Below, one piece after another: positions 7,001 to 14,723 of a stretch of DNA of 56,957 bases (the first letter of the stretch is position 1; each line of letters opens with the position of its first letter). Position numbers and translations under genes: made by a program. The notes under the pieces were generated by a model. The model did no database searches. It worked only from the letters and a program-made list of their open reading frames with translations, and had not been told where the DNA came from. The stretch is taken from NCBI RefSeq assembly GCF_900078755.1, contig NZ_FKIH01000007.1, one strand, 5' to 3'. This stretch comes from Ichthyocystis sparus (lineage in GTDB: Bacteria > Pseudomonadota > Gammaproteobacteria > Burkholderiales > 2013Ark19i).

Positions 7001-8911
7001 CTATTTATTTTTAAACAATCTCAGAAATTTATTACTCTTTCTACCTTTCTTACCATCTTTTTTACCATCTCCATCATTTTCACCCCCTCTATTTGAACCT
7101 AGATCTAATACACGCCTTGGATCATAGCCAAACCTAACAAGTGGATTATCTCCTTCTCTACTACCACCCGTGCCTTCCGCATAGCTCTTCCTAGTCTTAG
7201 GTTCACCACCAGGTCCTGTGTCACCCGCAGCACCAAAACCTCCAGCATAGCTTCTTCTACTTCCAGCATTACCAGTTGTCACAGCATCATGTGGTGGTTC
7301 CATTCCACCAGGATGTCCCATATGTCCATGGGAAGCAGGGGACATGCTCATCATTAATCTCTGTGCTAAGCTAGTCATAGCATCATCTCTGCCATCTTCT
7401 TTTCTTTCTCCATGTGTACCTCTGCCATTGTTACTACCTGATCTTGAACCATCTGATGAGCGGTAACGACTACCACGATCAAAAGGCCCGGATGAGTTGC
7501 TTCTGGTAACTCTTTTTGCTCTTTTACCTGAGTCAGTAGGCGCTGGTTTAATTACAGCAGCAGCTATAGCACCACCAAACAAACTGGAGGTTCCAGCAAG
7601 TCCTGGGCTAAAATCTCCTGGCGTATGTCGTCTACCTTTACTGGTACCCGCACGTACTATCTTAGGTGATCCTTCACTGTCGGAACCGTTGTCACTATGA
7701 TGTGATGCTTGTGACGATCTTCTACTGCTGCTGCCACCAAAAATAGCAGCACCCCAGGAACTTGATAAGCTTCTTAGTGAGGATGATAATGATGAGGATG
7801 ATCCACTACGTTTTCTATCCTTGCCCTTACCTTCTGGATCAAAATCAAGTCTTAAATCTTTTTGTTCAAAATACTCTGGAAATTCCTTGCCTAGCTTGTA
7901 GAACGTTCTCTCTACTTTGGCTCTCTCGCGCTCTAACGTTTCCCTTTCACGCTCCAAATTTTCTCTTTCACGCCTAGAGGCTTCCTGCATTTCTTTTGTG
8001 GCTTGTTGGGCAGCGGAAACCATTCTCTCCATCGTAACCATTTCTTCCGTAAGTTTAGTGCACTTACCCTCCAGTTCTCTCCTTACAGACTCGAGCTCTT
8101 CTTTACCAGCCATGAGATCTAGTGTCTCTTTGTCAAGTTTCTGCATTTCTTGTCTTAACTTTTCACTTTCAGCTTTAAGTTCTTCTCTCTCTTTCTCCAT
8201 TCTTGTAATAGTATCTTCAGCATCTTTCTTAATTTTATCCAAATTTTCTTTTTGATTGGCTAAGTCTTTTCTCTGTTGATCTATAAGCTTGCTTTGCGTT
8301 CCTAATTGAGCTGATAATTGCCTAGACATGCTATCATCCCTAACGACATTTCTTAATTTATCCACCATGTCTCTGGCATGCGCATTTTTTAGAGTAACGT
8401 CAGCGCGGTTGAGTACTTCCATCTCTTTGAGGGAAACAGAAGCTGACTCTAGGTAAGAAGATGATATTTTCGATCCTATAAGTAATACCAAAGATATAAC
8501 ACAGCATCCAAGAGCTATAAGAGTGAGTGCTTTAACTGAAAGATGTAGGGCGCCGGCAGTAATTACCTCGAGATTAACAAGTAGCAATAAAACTAACGCT
8601 ACTATCGCTACAATAAGGAGCATAATTCCTAAGTAGAACAGAACATCCCTCTGGATACTCAAAGCTTTTACAGCTCTAGACGATTCCTCCACTGCTTCTG
8701 CATGCTCTGCGGCAGAAGCATATACTCTCGCGCCAGCGGAAGCAGCGGCACCTCTTGCCTGTGCCATTCTTTCTGCACGTCCTTCGCGTGTAGTAATGTC
8801 ACCCAACGATGCATTAGGATTTGTTTGAGTTGTTTCACCACCATCAGCGGGATCACTACCAGATCTCCCGACCGGTGTTACGCCCTCGGCCATAAATTTA
8901 TCCTCGTTCAT
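7001..8911 (-). CDS. Large hypothetical Inc-like protein: paired membrane segments, long coiled coil, disordered tail
   Basis: A 636-residue protein with no recognised family. Residues 1-87 are polar and Ala/Gly-rich. Two hydrophobic segments (about 88-112 and 123-147) form a bilobed domain. Residues 180-340 are a long Lys/Glu/Gln/Leu-rich coiled coil (repeated ERE and RER runs). Residues 365-620 are low-complexity, Ser/Gly/Arg-rich and probably disordered, with a repeated motif (RRSYAGG near 553 and RKSYAEG near 575). The basic tail ends NKFLRLFKNK, resembling the tails of the Gly-rich proteins at 1-180 and 2991-3518. The start is the first ATG; a second at codon 7 is also possible. An effector or structural membrane protein is plausible but unproven. 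Confidence 0.65.
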   Translation of the reverse strand: MNEDKFMAEGVTPVGRSGSDPADGGETTQTNPNASLGDITTREGRAERMAQARGAAASAGARVYASAAEHAEAVEESSRAVKALSIQRDVLFYLGIMLLIVAIVALVLLLLVNLEVITAGALHLSVKALTLIALGCCVISLVLLIGSKISSSYLESASVSLKEMEVLNRADVTLKNAHARDMVDKLRNVVRDDSMSRQLSAQLGTQSKLIDQQRKDLANQKENLDKIKKDAEDTITRMEKEREELKAESEKLRQEMQKLDKETLDLMAGKEELESVRRELEGKCTKLTEEMVTMERMVSAAQQATKEMQEASRRERENLERERETLERERAKVERTFYKLGKEFPEYFEQKDLRLDFDPEGKGKDRKRSGSSSSLSSSLRSLSSSWGAAIFGGSSSRRSSQASHHSDNGSDSEGSPKIVRAGTSKGRRHTPGDFSPGLAGTSSLFGGAIAAAVIKPAPTDSGKRAKRVTRSNSSGPFDRGSRYRSSDGSRSGSNNGRGTHGERKEDGRDDAMTSLAQRLMMSMSPASHGHMGHPGGMEPPHDAVTTGNAGSRRSYAGGFGAAGDTGPGGEPKTRKSYAEGTGGSREGDNPLVRFGYDPRRVLDLGSNRGGENDGDGKKDGKKGRKSNKFLRLFKNK

Positions 8912-9505
8912 TCTTATATTGCAAAAATGCTTTTCGATATTATGTCCTGCATTATGAAGCGCAAATAAGTATAAGTAATACTACTTACAAAGTGATCTAC
9001 AACTACCATAGCTATAAGAAATTATAGTAAGACCTAAAACTATGGCATATCTCTTATGTGACCACATCTGCCGCCATGAAACAATATCAATCATGGAAGG
9101 CATTACCCGTATCATTAAGGATAACCAGGACAATGTACTAATCGAATTAGGTTTCATTAATGACTATGAGATAATAATTAATAAGCATAGAACACATTAT
9201 TAATCTTTCCTTAGCAGCAATAAAAGTAGAGAAACTACCTACGAATTTAACCCGTTAATTTTTAGGTGCATTGCTTAATGCAAAAATAAAAAACCAACTT
9301 AATTTTTTTAATGACAAATAAAATATAAAGTGAAGTGCAATTCAATTTTTATTATATGATATTTGCATAGGTTTTTGTTTCGGTCTATTTTTATTTATTC
9401 ATGAGAGATTTATGTTTGTTCTATATCTTAGGTTGCTAGACTTTTTTTCTGCATACTGATCATAGATGGCCAAGAAAAAATATTTTCACATTACAAAGAA
9501 ATTTA
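8912..9505. other. Gene-free spacer between accessory block and tRNA
   Basis: No supported coding frame. A 6-bp inverted repeat with GCTT loop (TGCATT/AATGCA, 9267-9282) is flanked by ATTTTT and AAAAAT that can extend the pairing around a 3-base bulge. It lacks a following T run in either direction, so its role is unclear. Base composition drops to strongly AT-rich from about 9160 onward. Confidence 0.4.
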
Positions 9506-9534
9506 TTGACAGAACCGATTTGTAAATGCAGAAT
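9506..9534 (+). promoter_or_regulatory. Sigma-70 promoter of the initiator tRNA
   Basis: A perfect -35 TTGACA (9506-9511), 17-base spacer and -10 CAGAAT (9529-9534) place the transcription start near 9541, about 16 bases before the tRNA. Position and spacing fit a strong stable-RNA promoter. Confidence 0.75.
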
Positions 9535-9556
9535 CTTCATCTCTCCTCTTACTTAA

Positions 9557-9633
<77 letters not shown>

Positions 9634-9641
9634 GTGGTTTC

Positions 9642-9953
9642 CTAGTCGTCTACGTGAAATGGCTCTCCTAAGAGGCTGTCTTCATTCTCTTTTTCTTCTG
9701 TGATTGCTTGTGAGCAGTCCTCTTTTACTAACAGTTTGCTTTGGCTGAAGTCAGATATTATGGAGCCGATGCTCTCTATGGGAATTATGAGCCTGGCTTT
9801 TTCTTTTTTTATGGTGTGAGTTCCACTTTCTATGCCACAATCGCTTCCTATATGCAGGCATATGTTGTTGCCAACACGGTATATTTGGCTTATTTCATCA
9901 AACAGTATGTCCACCACACATTGGTTGGCATACCACATGGTTTCCTTCTTCAT
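9642..9953 (-). CDS. Hypothetical protein, DUF3467-like
   Basis: A 103-residue protein, last gene of a three-gene minus-strand operon. The pattern YANQCVVDILFDEI ... KARLIIPIESIGSII resembles the short beta-strand family DUF3467 (opening YANxxxV, later AR-hydrophobic-xP); this is a weak recollection rather than a search result. The C-terminal 25 residues are acidic. Its ATG follows the stop of the upstream gene by one base, implying translational coupling. Its 3' end faces the tRNA-fMet gene 8 bases away. Function unknown. Confidence 0.6.
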   Translation of the reverse strand: MKKETMWYANQCVVDILFDEISQIYRVGNNICLHIGSDCGIESGTHTIKKEKARLIIPIESIGSIISDFSQSKLLVKEDCSQAITEEKENEDSLLGEPFHVDD

Positions 9954-9954
9954 G

Positions 9955-10659
9955 CTAAGATTCCGTACCTAACACAGGTAGCCTTTTCTGTCTTTGTATG
10001 GCAAATAAACTAAAAGTACCACGCACATGTGTGCTAACACCTCTTGTTTCCTCAACAAGAGCCCTTATGGCGCCCTCATATGGCATCCTCTTTAATACTA
10101 TCCCCTTGTTCGGATGACAACTTTCAAATAACAAACCGAACAATACATCGCCTCGTCTGATAACTATATCTTCGGATGTGTCTGTCCACGAAATGGCCCA
10201 GTTTATAGGGCGTTGCCAGTCATAAATGTTAAAACGACCAGATAGAAGCGACCAATTGCGGTTTTTCCCACACGGAGCCTCAATCTGATTCAAAAAAACA
10301 TCCTCATCACTTACAAATACATACGGTAAAAGTAACTGCAACACCGGAACGAAAGGATCACGCCAAGCAGACCTTGGCTGAAATTGAACACGCTCGAAAA
10401 GACTACTCTCAGGCATTTCTGTAAAAGGATAAACAGGGTAAAAATACCATTTATCATTGTCAAACTTAGCACGTATGCGCAAAGAATAGGGGCTACGTAC
10501 ACAAAACACGCGACGCTCATAGTGCTGAACAGCAGGACACGCCGATACACCAATCATTTTTCTAGAATACAAAGACGATAACGGCTCAGGGCTGTAGAAA
10601 AGGACGGATCCGCCTTCTTCGGATAGTGTCCATCCTACAGTAATCCTAGATGATTGCAT
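9955..10659 (-). CDS. Hypothetical protein, possibly DUF6065-like
   Basis: A 234-residue soluble protein without signal peptide or membrane segment. Notable features are ACPAVQHYERR near residue 40, PYVFVSDEDVF near 112, a Trp-rich stretch containing FNIYDWQRPINWAISW (about 143-158) and RRGDVLF near 168. This pattern resembles uncharacterised proteins I recall as DUF6065, but I could not verify that. It starts 3 bases after the stop of the Tyr/Gly-rich peptide gene, with AGGTAG overlapping that stop as ribosome-binding site. Close coupling to both neighbours suggests a shared task, perhaps acting on the peptide. Confidence 0.65.
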   Translation of the reverse strand: MQSSRITVGWTLSEEGGSVLFYSPEPLSSLYSRKMIGVSACPAVQHYERRVFCVRSPYSLRIRAKFDNDKWYFYPVYPFTEMPESSLFERVQFQPRSAWRDPFVPVLQLLLPYVFVSDEDVFLNQIEAPCGKNRNWSLLSGRFNIYDWQRPINWAISWTDTSEDIVIRRGDVLFGLLFESCHPNKGIVLKRMPYEGAIRALVEETRGVSTHVRGTFSLFAIQRQKRLPVLGTES

Positions 10660-10662
10660 TTA

Positions 10663-10854
10663 CTACCTAGTTTTACTTATTTTGCTTTGACCATACTGGC
10701 CATAAGCAAAACCGTAATGATTGCCATAAGCTCCATAAGACTGACCATAGCTACTACCATACTGACCATAGCTACCATATTGCTTGTATGAGCTCTGATG
10801 GCAATCGTTGCAAGTACTATTGGATGCACGGAAACTTTTCTTGCCTAATTTCAT
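10663..10854 (-). CDS. 63-residue Tyr/Gly-rich repeat peptide
   Basis: First gene of a compact operon. The N-terminal 22 residues are basic and polar and contain CNDCH (a CxxCH pattern); residues 22-56 are repeats of YGQ, SYG and YGxY units with about 11 Tyr; the C-terminus is basic. There is no signal peptide, so a cytochrome role for CxxCH is unlikely. A strong ribosome-binding site (AAAGGGGG) precedes the ATG. The composition resembles YG-repeat low-complexity domains and also the core of some ribosomally made, modified peptides. Coupling to two conserved-looking downstream genes suggests a precursor or scaffold peptide with dedicated partners. No known modification enzyme is recognisable next to it. 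Confidence 0.7.
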   Translation of the reverse strand: MKLGKKSFRASNSTCNDCHQSSYKQYGSYGQYGSSYGQSYGAYGNHYGFAYGQYGQSKISKTR

Positions 10855-10899
10855 AATAATCCCCCTTTAAAAGATCCCCCATAGAATAGAAGATCATAT

Positions 10900-10976
10900 T
10901 GGTCGGGGAGAGAGGATTTGAACCTCCGGCCTCTACGTCCCGAACGTAGCGCTCTACCTGGCTAAGCTACACCCCG
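10900..10976 (-). tRNA. tRNA-Pro (CGG)
   Basis: A 77-base cloverleaf including encoded CCA on the minus strand. The anticodon stem CTACG/CGTAG encloses TTCGGGA, giving anticodon CGG. The T arm is GGAGG TTCAAAT CCTCT. The acceptor stem CGGGGTG/CTCCCCG has a U6-U67 mismatch where related tRNAs I know have a U-A pair. It lies 7 bases after the ispB stop codon in the same orientation, so it may be co-transcribed with ispB. Confidence 0.93.
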
Positions 10977-10983
10977 CGATAAC

Positions 10984-11967
10984 CTACCTGTGACGATTGA
11001 CGGTAAAGTCAGCTAATTCTAGCAATATTGATTTGAATTGTGAATCTACTACCTCTTCTATAGCCTCTTTAGCCTTTTGGGAAAAATGTACCGCCTGCTG
11101 ATGAACATATTCTAGTGAGCATTTTTTATGCAGTATATGTCTTATTTTATCTAAGTTTTTAACGCTCTTTTGCGACATTATTTCGCTAATTATTTGCTTT
11201 TCTTCTGAGGAAGATTGTTCTAGGGCGTGTATAATCGGCAGGGTGACTTTTCCCTCAGACAAATCTTGACCCGTAACCTTACCGGAAAGCTTGGGGTTAG
11301 CCGTGTAATCAAGTAGGTCATCCATTAGCTGAAATGCCATGCCTATGTTGTATCCGTAATTTGCCCACTTTTTTTGATTGTCTAGAGAGGATTCAGCAAT
11401 TATGCTTCCAACTTGCGCAGCTGCACAGAATATTTGAGCTGTTTTCTTGTCTATTATGTCCATATAGTCCTGTCTCTTGAGTTCCAGGTGTTTATTGTGT
11501 ACTAGCTGTATTACTTCGCCCTCTGCTGTCTTGTTTGTGGCCTCAGACATGACCTCCAGAATTTCTTGTGCTTTTACTTGAACCATTATCTGGAAAGCTC
11601 GTGTGTATAAAAAATCCCCCACCAAAATACTAACTGCATTTCCAAAGACAGCATTGGCCGTTTTACCCCCCCTACGTAGCGAACCTTCGTCAACTACATC
11701 GTCGTGAAGAAGCGTAGCGACATGTATAAGTTCAATCATGGCAGCAAGATCAGCATGCAGTAATCCTTGGTAACCACACGTGCGTGCTACAGCTAGCACA
11801 ATCAGTGGCCTAATTTTTTTCCCCCCACCGTTGATAATATGTTGGGAAATATCTTCAATTTTTTTTGTTCCAGAGGAAAGATGTTTTTTCATGGCATTTT
11901 CAAAATGTAGTAATTCTTCCTTCATAAATTCGTGTATTGCTACCAATCTATCGTGATGTTGTGTCAT
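10984..11967 (-). CDS. ispB: Octaprenyl diphosphate synthase
   Basis: A 327-residue trans-polyprenyl diphosphate synthase that condenses isopentenyl diphosphate onto farnesyl diphosphate to make the ubiquinone side chain. The substrate-binding GGGKKIRP is at 47-54, the first Asp-rich motif LLHDDVVDE at about 86-94 and the second QLMDDLLDY at 213-221. Length is normal for IspB. AGGGGTCAG precedes the ATG. It diverges from rplU, the arrangement usual in beta- and gammaproteobacteria. The chain-length specificity (C40) is inferred from family and context. Confidence 0.93.
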   Translation of the reverse strand: MTQHHDRLVAIHEFMKEELLHFENAMKKHLSSGTKKIEDISQHIINGGGKKIRPLIVLAVARTCGYQGLLHADLAAMIELIHVATLLHDDVVDEGSLRRGGKTANAVFGNAVSILVGDFLYTRAFQIMVQVKAQEILEVMSEATNKTAEGEVIQLVHNKHLELKRQDYMDIIDKKTAQIFCAAAQVGSIIAESSLDNQKKWANYGYNIGMAFQLMDDLLDYTANPKLSGKVTGQDLSEGKVTLPIIHALEQSSSEEKQIISEIMSQKSVKNLDKIRHILHKKCSLEYVHQQAVHFSQKAKEAIEEVVDSQFKSILLELADFTVNRHR

Positions 11968-12144
11968 ATCTGACCCCTGCGATTTGCAACGTGTGATGTG
12001 GTTTATGCAGAGCTACAAGACCTTATCCGTATTGACTCAAGAAAGGGACATGTTAATATCTTTCCGCTTTATACAGCAGCAGCGGCCGTATCATATACTT
12101 TTCGGTATCCGCTAGCTTTCATTTTAGCTTAACCTATCATAGAA

Positions 12145-12185
12145 TTGACACTGCGCGTGTTTAAGCGGTGTTTTTGCTAAACACG
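12145..12185 (+). promoter_or_regulatory. Candidate promoter and leader hairpin of rplU
   Basis: TTGACA at 12145-12150 is a perfect -35 hexamer, though the -10 region at the expected spacing (about 12168-12174) is poor. An inverted repeat CGTGTTTA (12156-12163) / TAAACACG (12178-12185), extended by GC/GC inside, sits 22 bases before the rplU start. It could be a 5' leader structure for autoregulation by ribosomal protein L21, or an operator. AGGAG then precedes the rplU ATG. Confidence 0.45.
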
Positions 12186-12207
12186 TTTCTACTCAGGAGC
12201 TTAATTT

Positions 12208-12519
12208 ATGTATGCAGTTTTTAAGACCGGTGGTAAGCAGTATCGTGCTTCCGTCGGGGATGTCATACGTGTGGAGCGTTTGGATGCCGAAGTTGGTTCT
12301 AGTTGGAATTTTGAAGAGATTTTGCTTGTAAAGCGTTCTGAAGAAGAAATAGATGTAGGCTGCCCTTTTTTGGATGGCGTTTCTGTGAAAGCCACTGTGG
12401 TATCAGCTGGTCGTGGGGAGAAGATACATATTTTTAAGATGCGCCGCCGTAAGCATTATCAGAAGAGACAGGGGCATCGCCAGTATTACACTGATGTTCG
12501 TATTGATAGCATTGGATAG
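12208..12519 (+). CDS. rplU: 50S ribosomal protein L21
   Basis: A 103-residue protein of standard L21 length. It begins MYAVFKTGGKQYR and contains the typical FKMRRRKHYQKRQGHRQ segment that binds 23S rRNA. AGGAG lies 9 bases before the ATG. It is the first gene of rplU-rpmA-obgE, with rpmA 39 bases downstream. Confidence 0.98.
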   Translation: MYAVFKTGGKQYRASVGDVIRVERLDAEVGSSWNFEEILLVKRSEEEIDVGCPFLDGVSVKATVVSAGRGEKIHIFKMRRRKHYQKRQGHRQYYTDVRIDSIG

Positions 12520-12558
12520 TTTTTGATGATTGTTCCGCTTACAATGTGAGGTTTTATT

Positions 12559-12828
12559 ATGGCTCATAAGAAGGCTGGTGGTAGTTCTCGTAATGGTCGT
12601 GACTCTGAGTCAAAGCGACTGGGAATCAAGGTTTTTGGTGGCCAGTTTGTAAAGGCTGGTGGTATTGTTGTTCGTCAACGTGGTACAAGTTTTCATCCAG
12701 GAAAGAACGTTGGCCTGGGTCGCGATTATACTCTCTTTGCACTAACCCCAGGTCACGTTAAATTTACTGTGGGGGGACGTTTGAAGAGAAGAGTAGTATC
12801 AATTATTCCAGCTACTTGCGTTTCTTAG
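12559..12828 (+). CDS. rpmA: 50S ribosomal protein L27
   Basis: An 89-residue protein starting MAHKKAGGSSRNGRDSESKR, the conserved L27 N-terminus that reaches toward the peptidyl-transferase centre. Later VRQRGTSFHPGKNVGLGRDYTLFAL is typical of the family, as is the normal length. It is co-directional with rplU and ends 6 bases before obgE. Confidence 0.98.
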   Translation: MAHKKAGGSSRNGRDSESKRLGIKVFGGQFVKAGGIVVRQRGTSFHPGKNVGLGRDYTLFALTPGHVKFTVGGRLKRRVVSIIPATCVS

Positions 12829-12834
12829 CCCTTA

Positions 12835-13887
12835 ATGAAATTTATCGATGAGGTGCTCGTTAAAGTTAGTGCAGGTGATGGTGGTGACGGAATGGTCTCC
12901 TTCCGTAGGGAGAAGTACGTTCCTAAGGGAGGTCCAAGCGGCGGCGATGGGGGGCGTGGCGGTAGCGTTTGGGCAATAGCTGATGAAAATATAAATACCC
13001 TCATAGAGTACCGCTATAAGAATCATTGTAAGGCCAAGAATGGCAAGCGTGGTGGAAGCCGTAGCTGTTATGGACGTGCCGCGGAGGATGTGTTCCTGCC
13101 AGTTCCTGTGGGAACAATAGTCCGTAATCATGATCTTGGCATTATCTTGGGAGATCTAGAATCCCATGGAAAGAAAGTTTTGTTAGCTAAGGGGGGACGA
13201 GGAGGCTTTGGTAACGAGCATTTTAAGTCCGGGTCTAATCGTGCACCAAGGCAATCTACCCCAGGAGGAGTTGGAGAGTCAGTTAATGTACATTTTGAAT
13301 TGAAGGTAGTGGCCGATGTCGGGCTGATTGGTAAGCCTAACGTCGGTAAATCAACTCTTATTCGCTGCGTTTCTTCCGCTACGCCTAAAGTAGCTGATTA
13401 TCCATTTACTACCCTGCAGCCATATCTAGGAGTAGTTCGTACTTCCTATTTTAATAGCTTTGTTATGGCCGATATTCCAGGACTAATAGAGGGAGCCTCC
13501 GAAGGACTGGGATTAGGACACAGATTTTTGAGGCATGTACAGCGTACTAGATTGTTGTTTCAGGTAATTGATGCCTTTTCTATGGATCTAGATGCCATAG
13601 AAAAGGAGTTTCGCGCTATAGAAACAGAGCTGGTAAACTTTAATTCGGAATTGCTGCTTAAGCCAAGGTGGTTAGTTTGCAATAAATCAGAATCTTACTC
13701 AAATGATGAAATATCTCAACTAAGATCAGATTTATCCAAACGTCTGCCGTTTCCTATAGAGCAGATCTACTGCATATCCAGCCTTAGTGGTATGAATTGT
13801 AATACACTGGTGAATGATGTGTCGCTTTTCCTGAGAGAGTTAGGCACACCAGTTTATACTGGTACCCTCATAGAGGGTCTTGCTTGA
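12835..13887 (+). CDS. obgE: Obg-family GTPase
   Basis: A 350-residue ribosome-associated GTPase involved in 50S maturation and stress response. The Gly-rich Obg domain (1-158) is followed by a G domain with P-loop GLIGKPNVGKST at about 162-173 and G3 DIPGLIEGA near 211. The G4 position reads NKSE instead of the usual NKxD, a conservative Asp-to-Glu change in the guanine-specificity residue. Gene length and operon position are normal. It starts 6 bases after rpmA, so translation is probably coupled. Confidence 0.95.
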   Translation: MKFIDEVLVKVSAGDGGDGMVSFRREKYVPKGGPSGGDGGRGGSVWAIADENINTLIEYRYKNHCKAKNGKRGGSRSCYGRAAEDVFLPVPVGTIVRNHDLGIILGDLESHGKKVLLAKGGRGGFGNEHFKSGSNRAPRQSTPGGVGESVNVHFELKVVADVGLIGKPNVGKSTLIRCVSSATPKVADYPFTTLQPYLGVVRTSYFNSFVMADIPGLIEGASEGLGLGHRFLRHVQRTRLLFQVIDAFSMDLDAIEKEFRAIETELVNFNSELLLKPRWLVCNKSESYSNDEISQLRSDLSKRLPFPIEQIYCISSLSGMNCNTLVNDVSLFLRELGTPVYTGTLIEGLA

Positions 13888-14010
13888 TAACGTAGACCGT
13901 ATCCTCCTTTACTTATACATAGTGGCATGGCCTGATTTAATAATTAAGAATAAATATTGCTAATTTCAAATTATCATCTTGTTAACTGAATCTTACCTTT
14001 AAGGTGATGT

Positions 14011-14682
14011 ATGGGTTCCTTCTCGTCTTTGGAACGTTTTCATAAATTGTTTATCCTGCCCGCTTTTATCAATAGACGCGTTTTTATTCTCGTAATACTA
14101 CTGGTACTTTCTAATATCCTTCAGTCTGTTGTTATTTTGAAATTGATTGACTCAAGTAGAGAGAATCGCTTTATCATAGTTGGAGATGCGAATGGACATC
14201 TGAAAACTTTAGATATAGAACCATTTCTTCCTACAGCAGCTAATGTTTCATATTTTATTCGCCTTTGGGTAGAAAGACTATTGTCAGTTGATATTCGTAG
14301 CATACGTAGGGATTTATCCTTGGCATCCTCTTGGGTCAGGGGACCAGCAGTTACAGAACTATACAGATTTGTACAGTCAGATATGCCCGGCAAAAATATT
14401 TCCGATAACAAAGGATATGGACGTTCCGTGTCTTTTCACTCCCTAGTTATCGGGGGAAATCATGATGCGCGCTATGCTGACTTAACCCTTACATTGACCA
14501 TTTATCACAATGGAGCAGTAACAAGCCGCGAAGATAAAATGATGCACATAGAGTTTTTTATTTTGCCACCAGTGCATGAAAATGATGCAAAATATAATCC
14601 ATTAGGTTTGTTTGTAACTCATTTTTCTATTTCTCCTATGAATGCCTCCGGAATAGCATCAAGCTTAGGACATAGTTCCTGA
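14011..14682 (+). CDS. VirB8/TrbF-like inner-membrane protein (orphan)
   Basis: A 223-residue protein with a short cytoplasmic N-terminus, one membrane segment (about 24-46) and a periplasmic domain. The stretch NPLGLFVTHFSIS near 197-209 matches the C-terminal NPLGxxVT motif of VirB8/TrbF proteins, which bridge type IV secretion subunits. No other secretion gene is visible in the window. AAGGTGATGT precedes the ATG. It lies between obgE and dapD, an unusual place for such a gene. Assignment rests on one motif and topology, so it could be an unrelated NTF2-fold membrane protein. Confidence 0.5.
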   Translation: MGSFSSLERFHKLFILPAFINRRVFILVILLVLSNILQSVVILKLIDSSRENRFIIVGDANGHLKTLDIEPFLPTAANVSYFIRLWVERLLSVDIRSIRRDLSLASSWVRGPAVTELYRFVQSDMPGKNISDNKGYGRSVSFHSLVIGGNHDARYADLTLTLTIYHNGAVTSREDKMMHIEFFILPPVHENDAKYNPLGLFVTHFSISPMNASGIASSLGHSS

Positions 14683-14723
14683 TTGTTTTTGTTGAAGTAA
14701 GTTTATACAAGGTAAAATCATAT

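Noticed and set aside
9267..9282. Intrinsic terminator at the TGCATT/AATGCA inverted repeat
   Set aside because: No T run follows the stem in either direction and the stem is short and AT-rich.
10663..10854. CxxCH in the 63-residue peptide as a cytochrome c haem site
   Set aside because: No signal peptide for export and no other cytochrome features; CNDCH in a polar head is more likely a metal site or chance.
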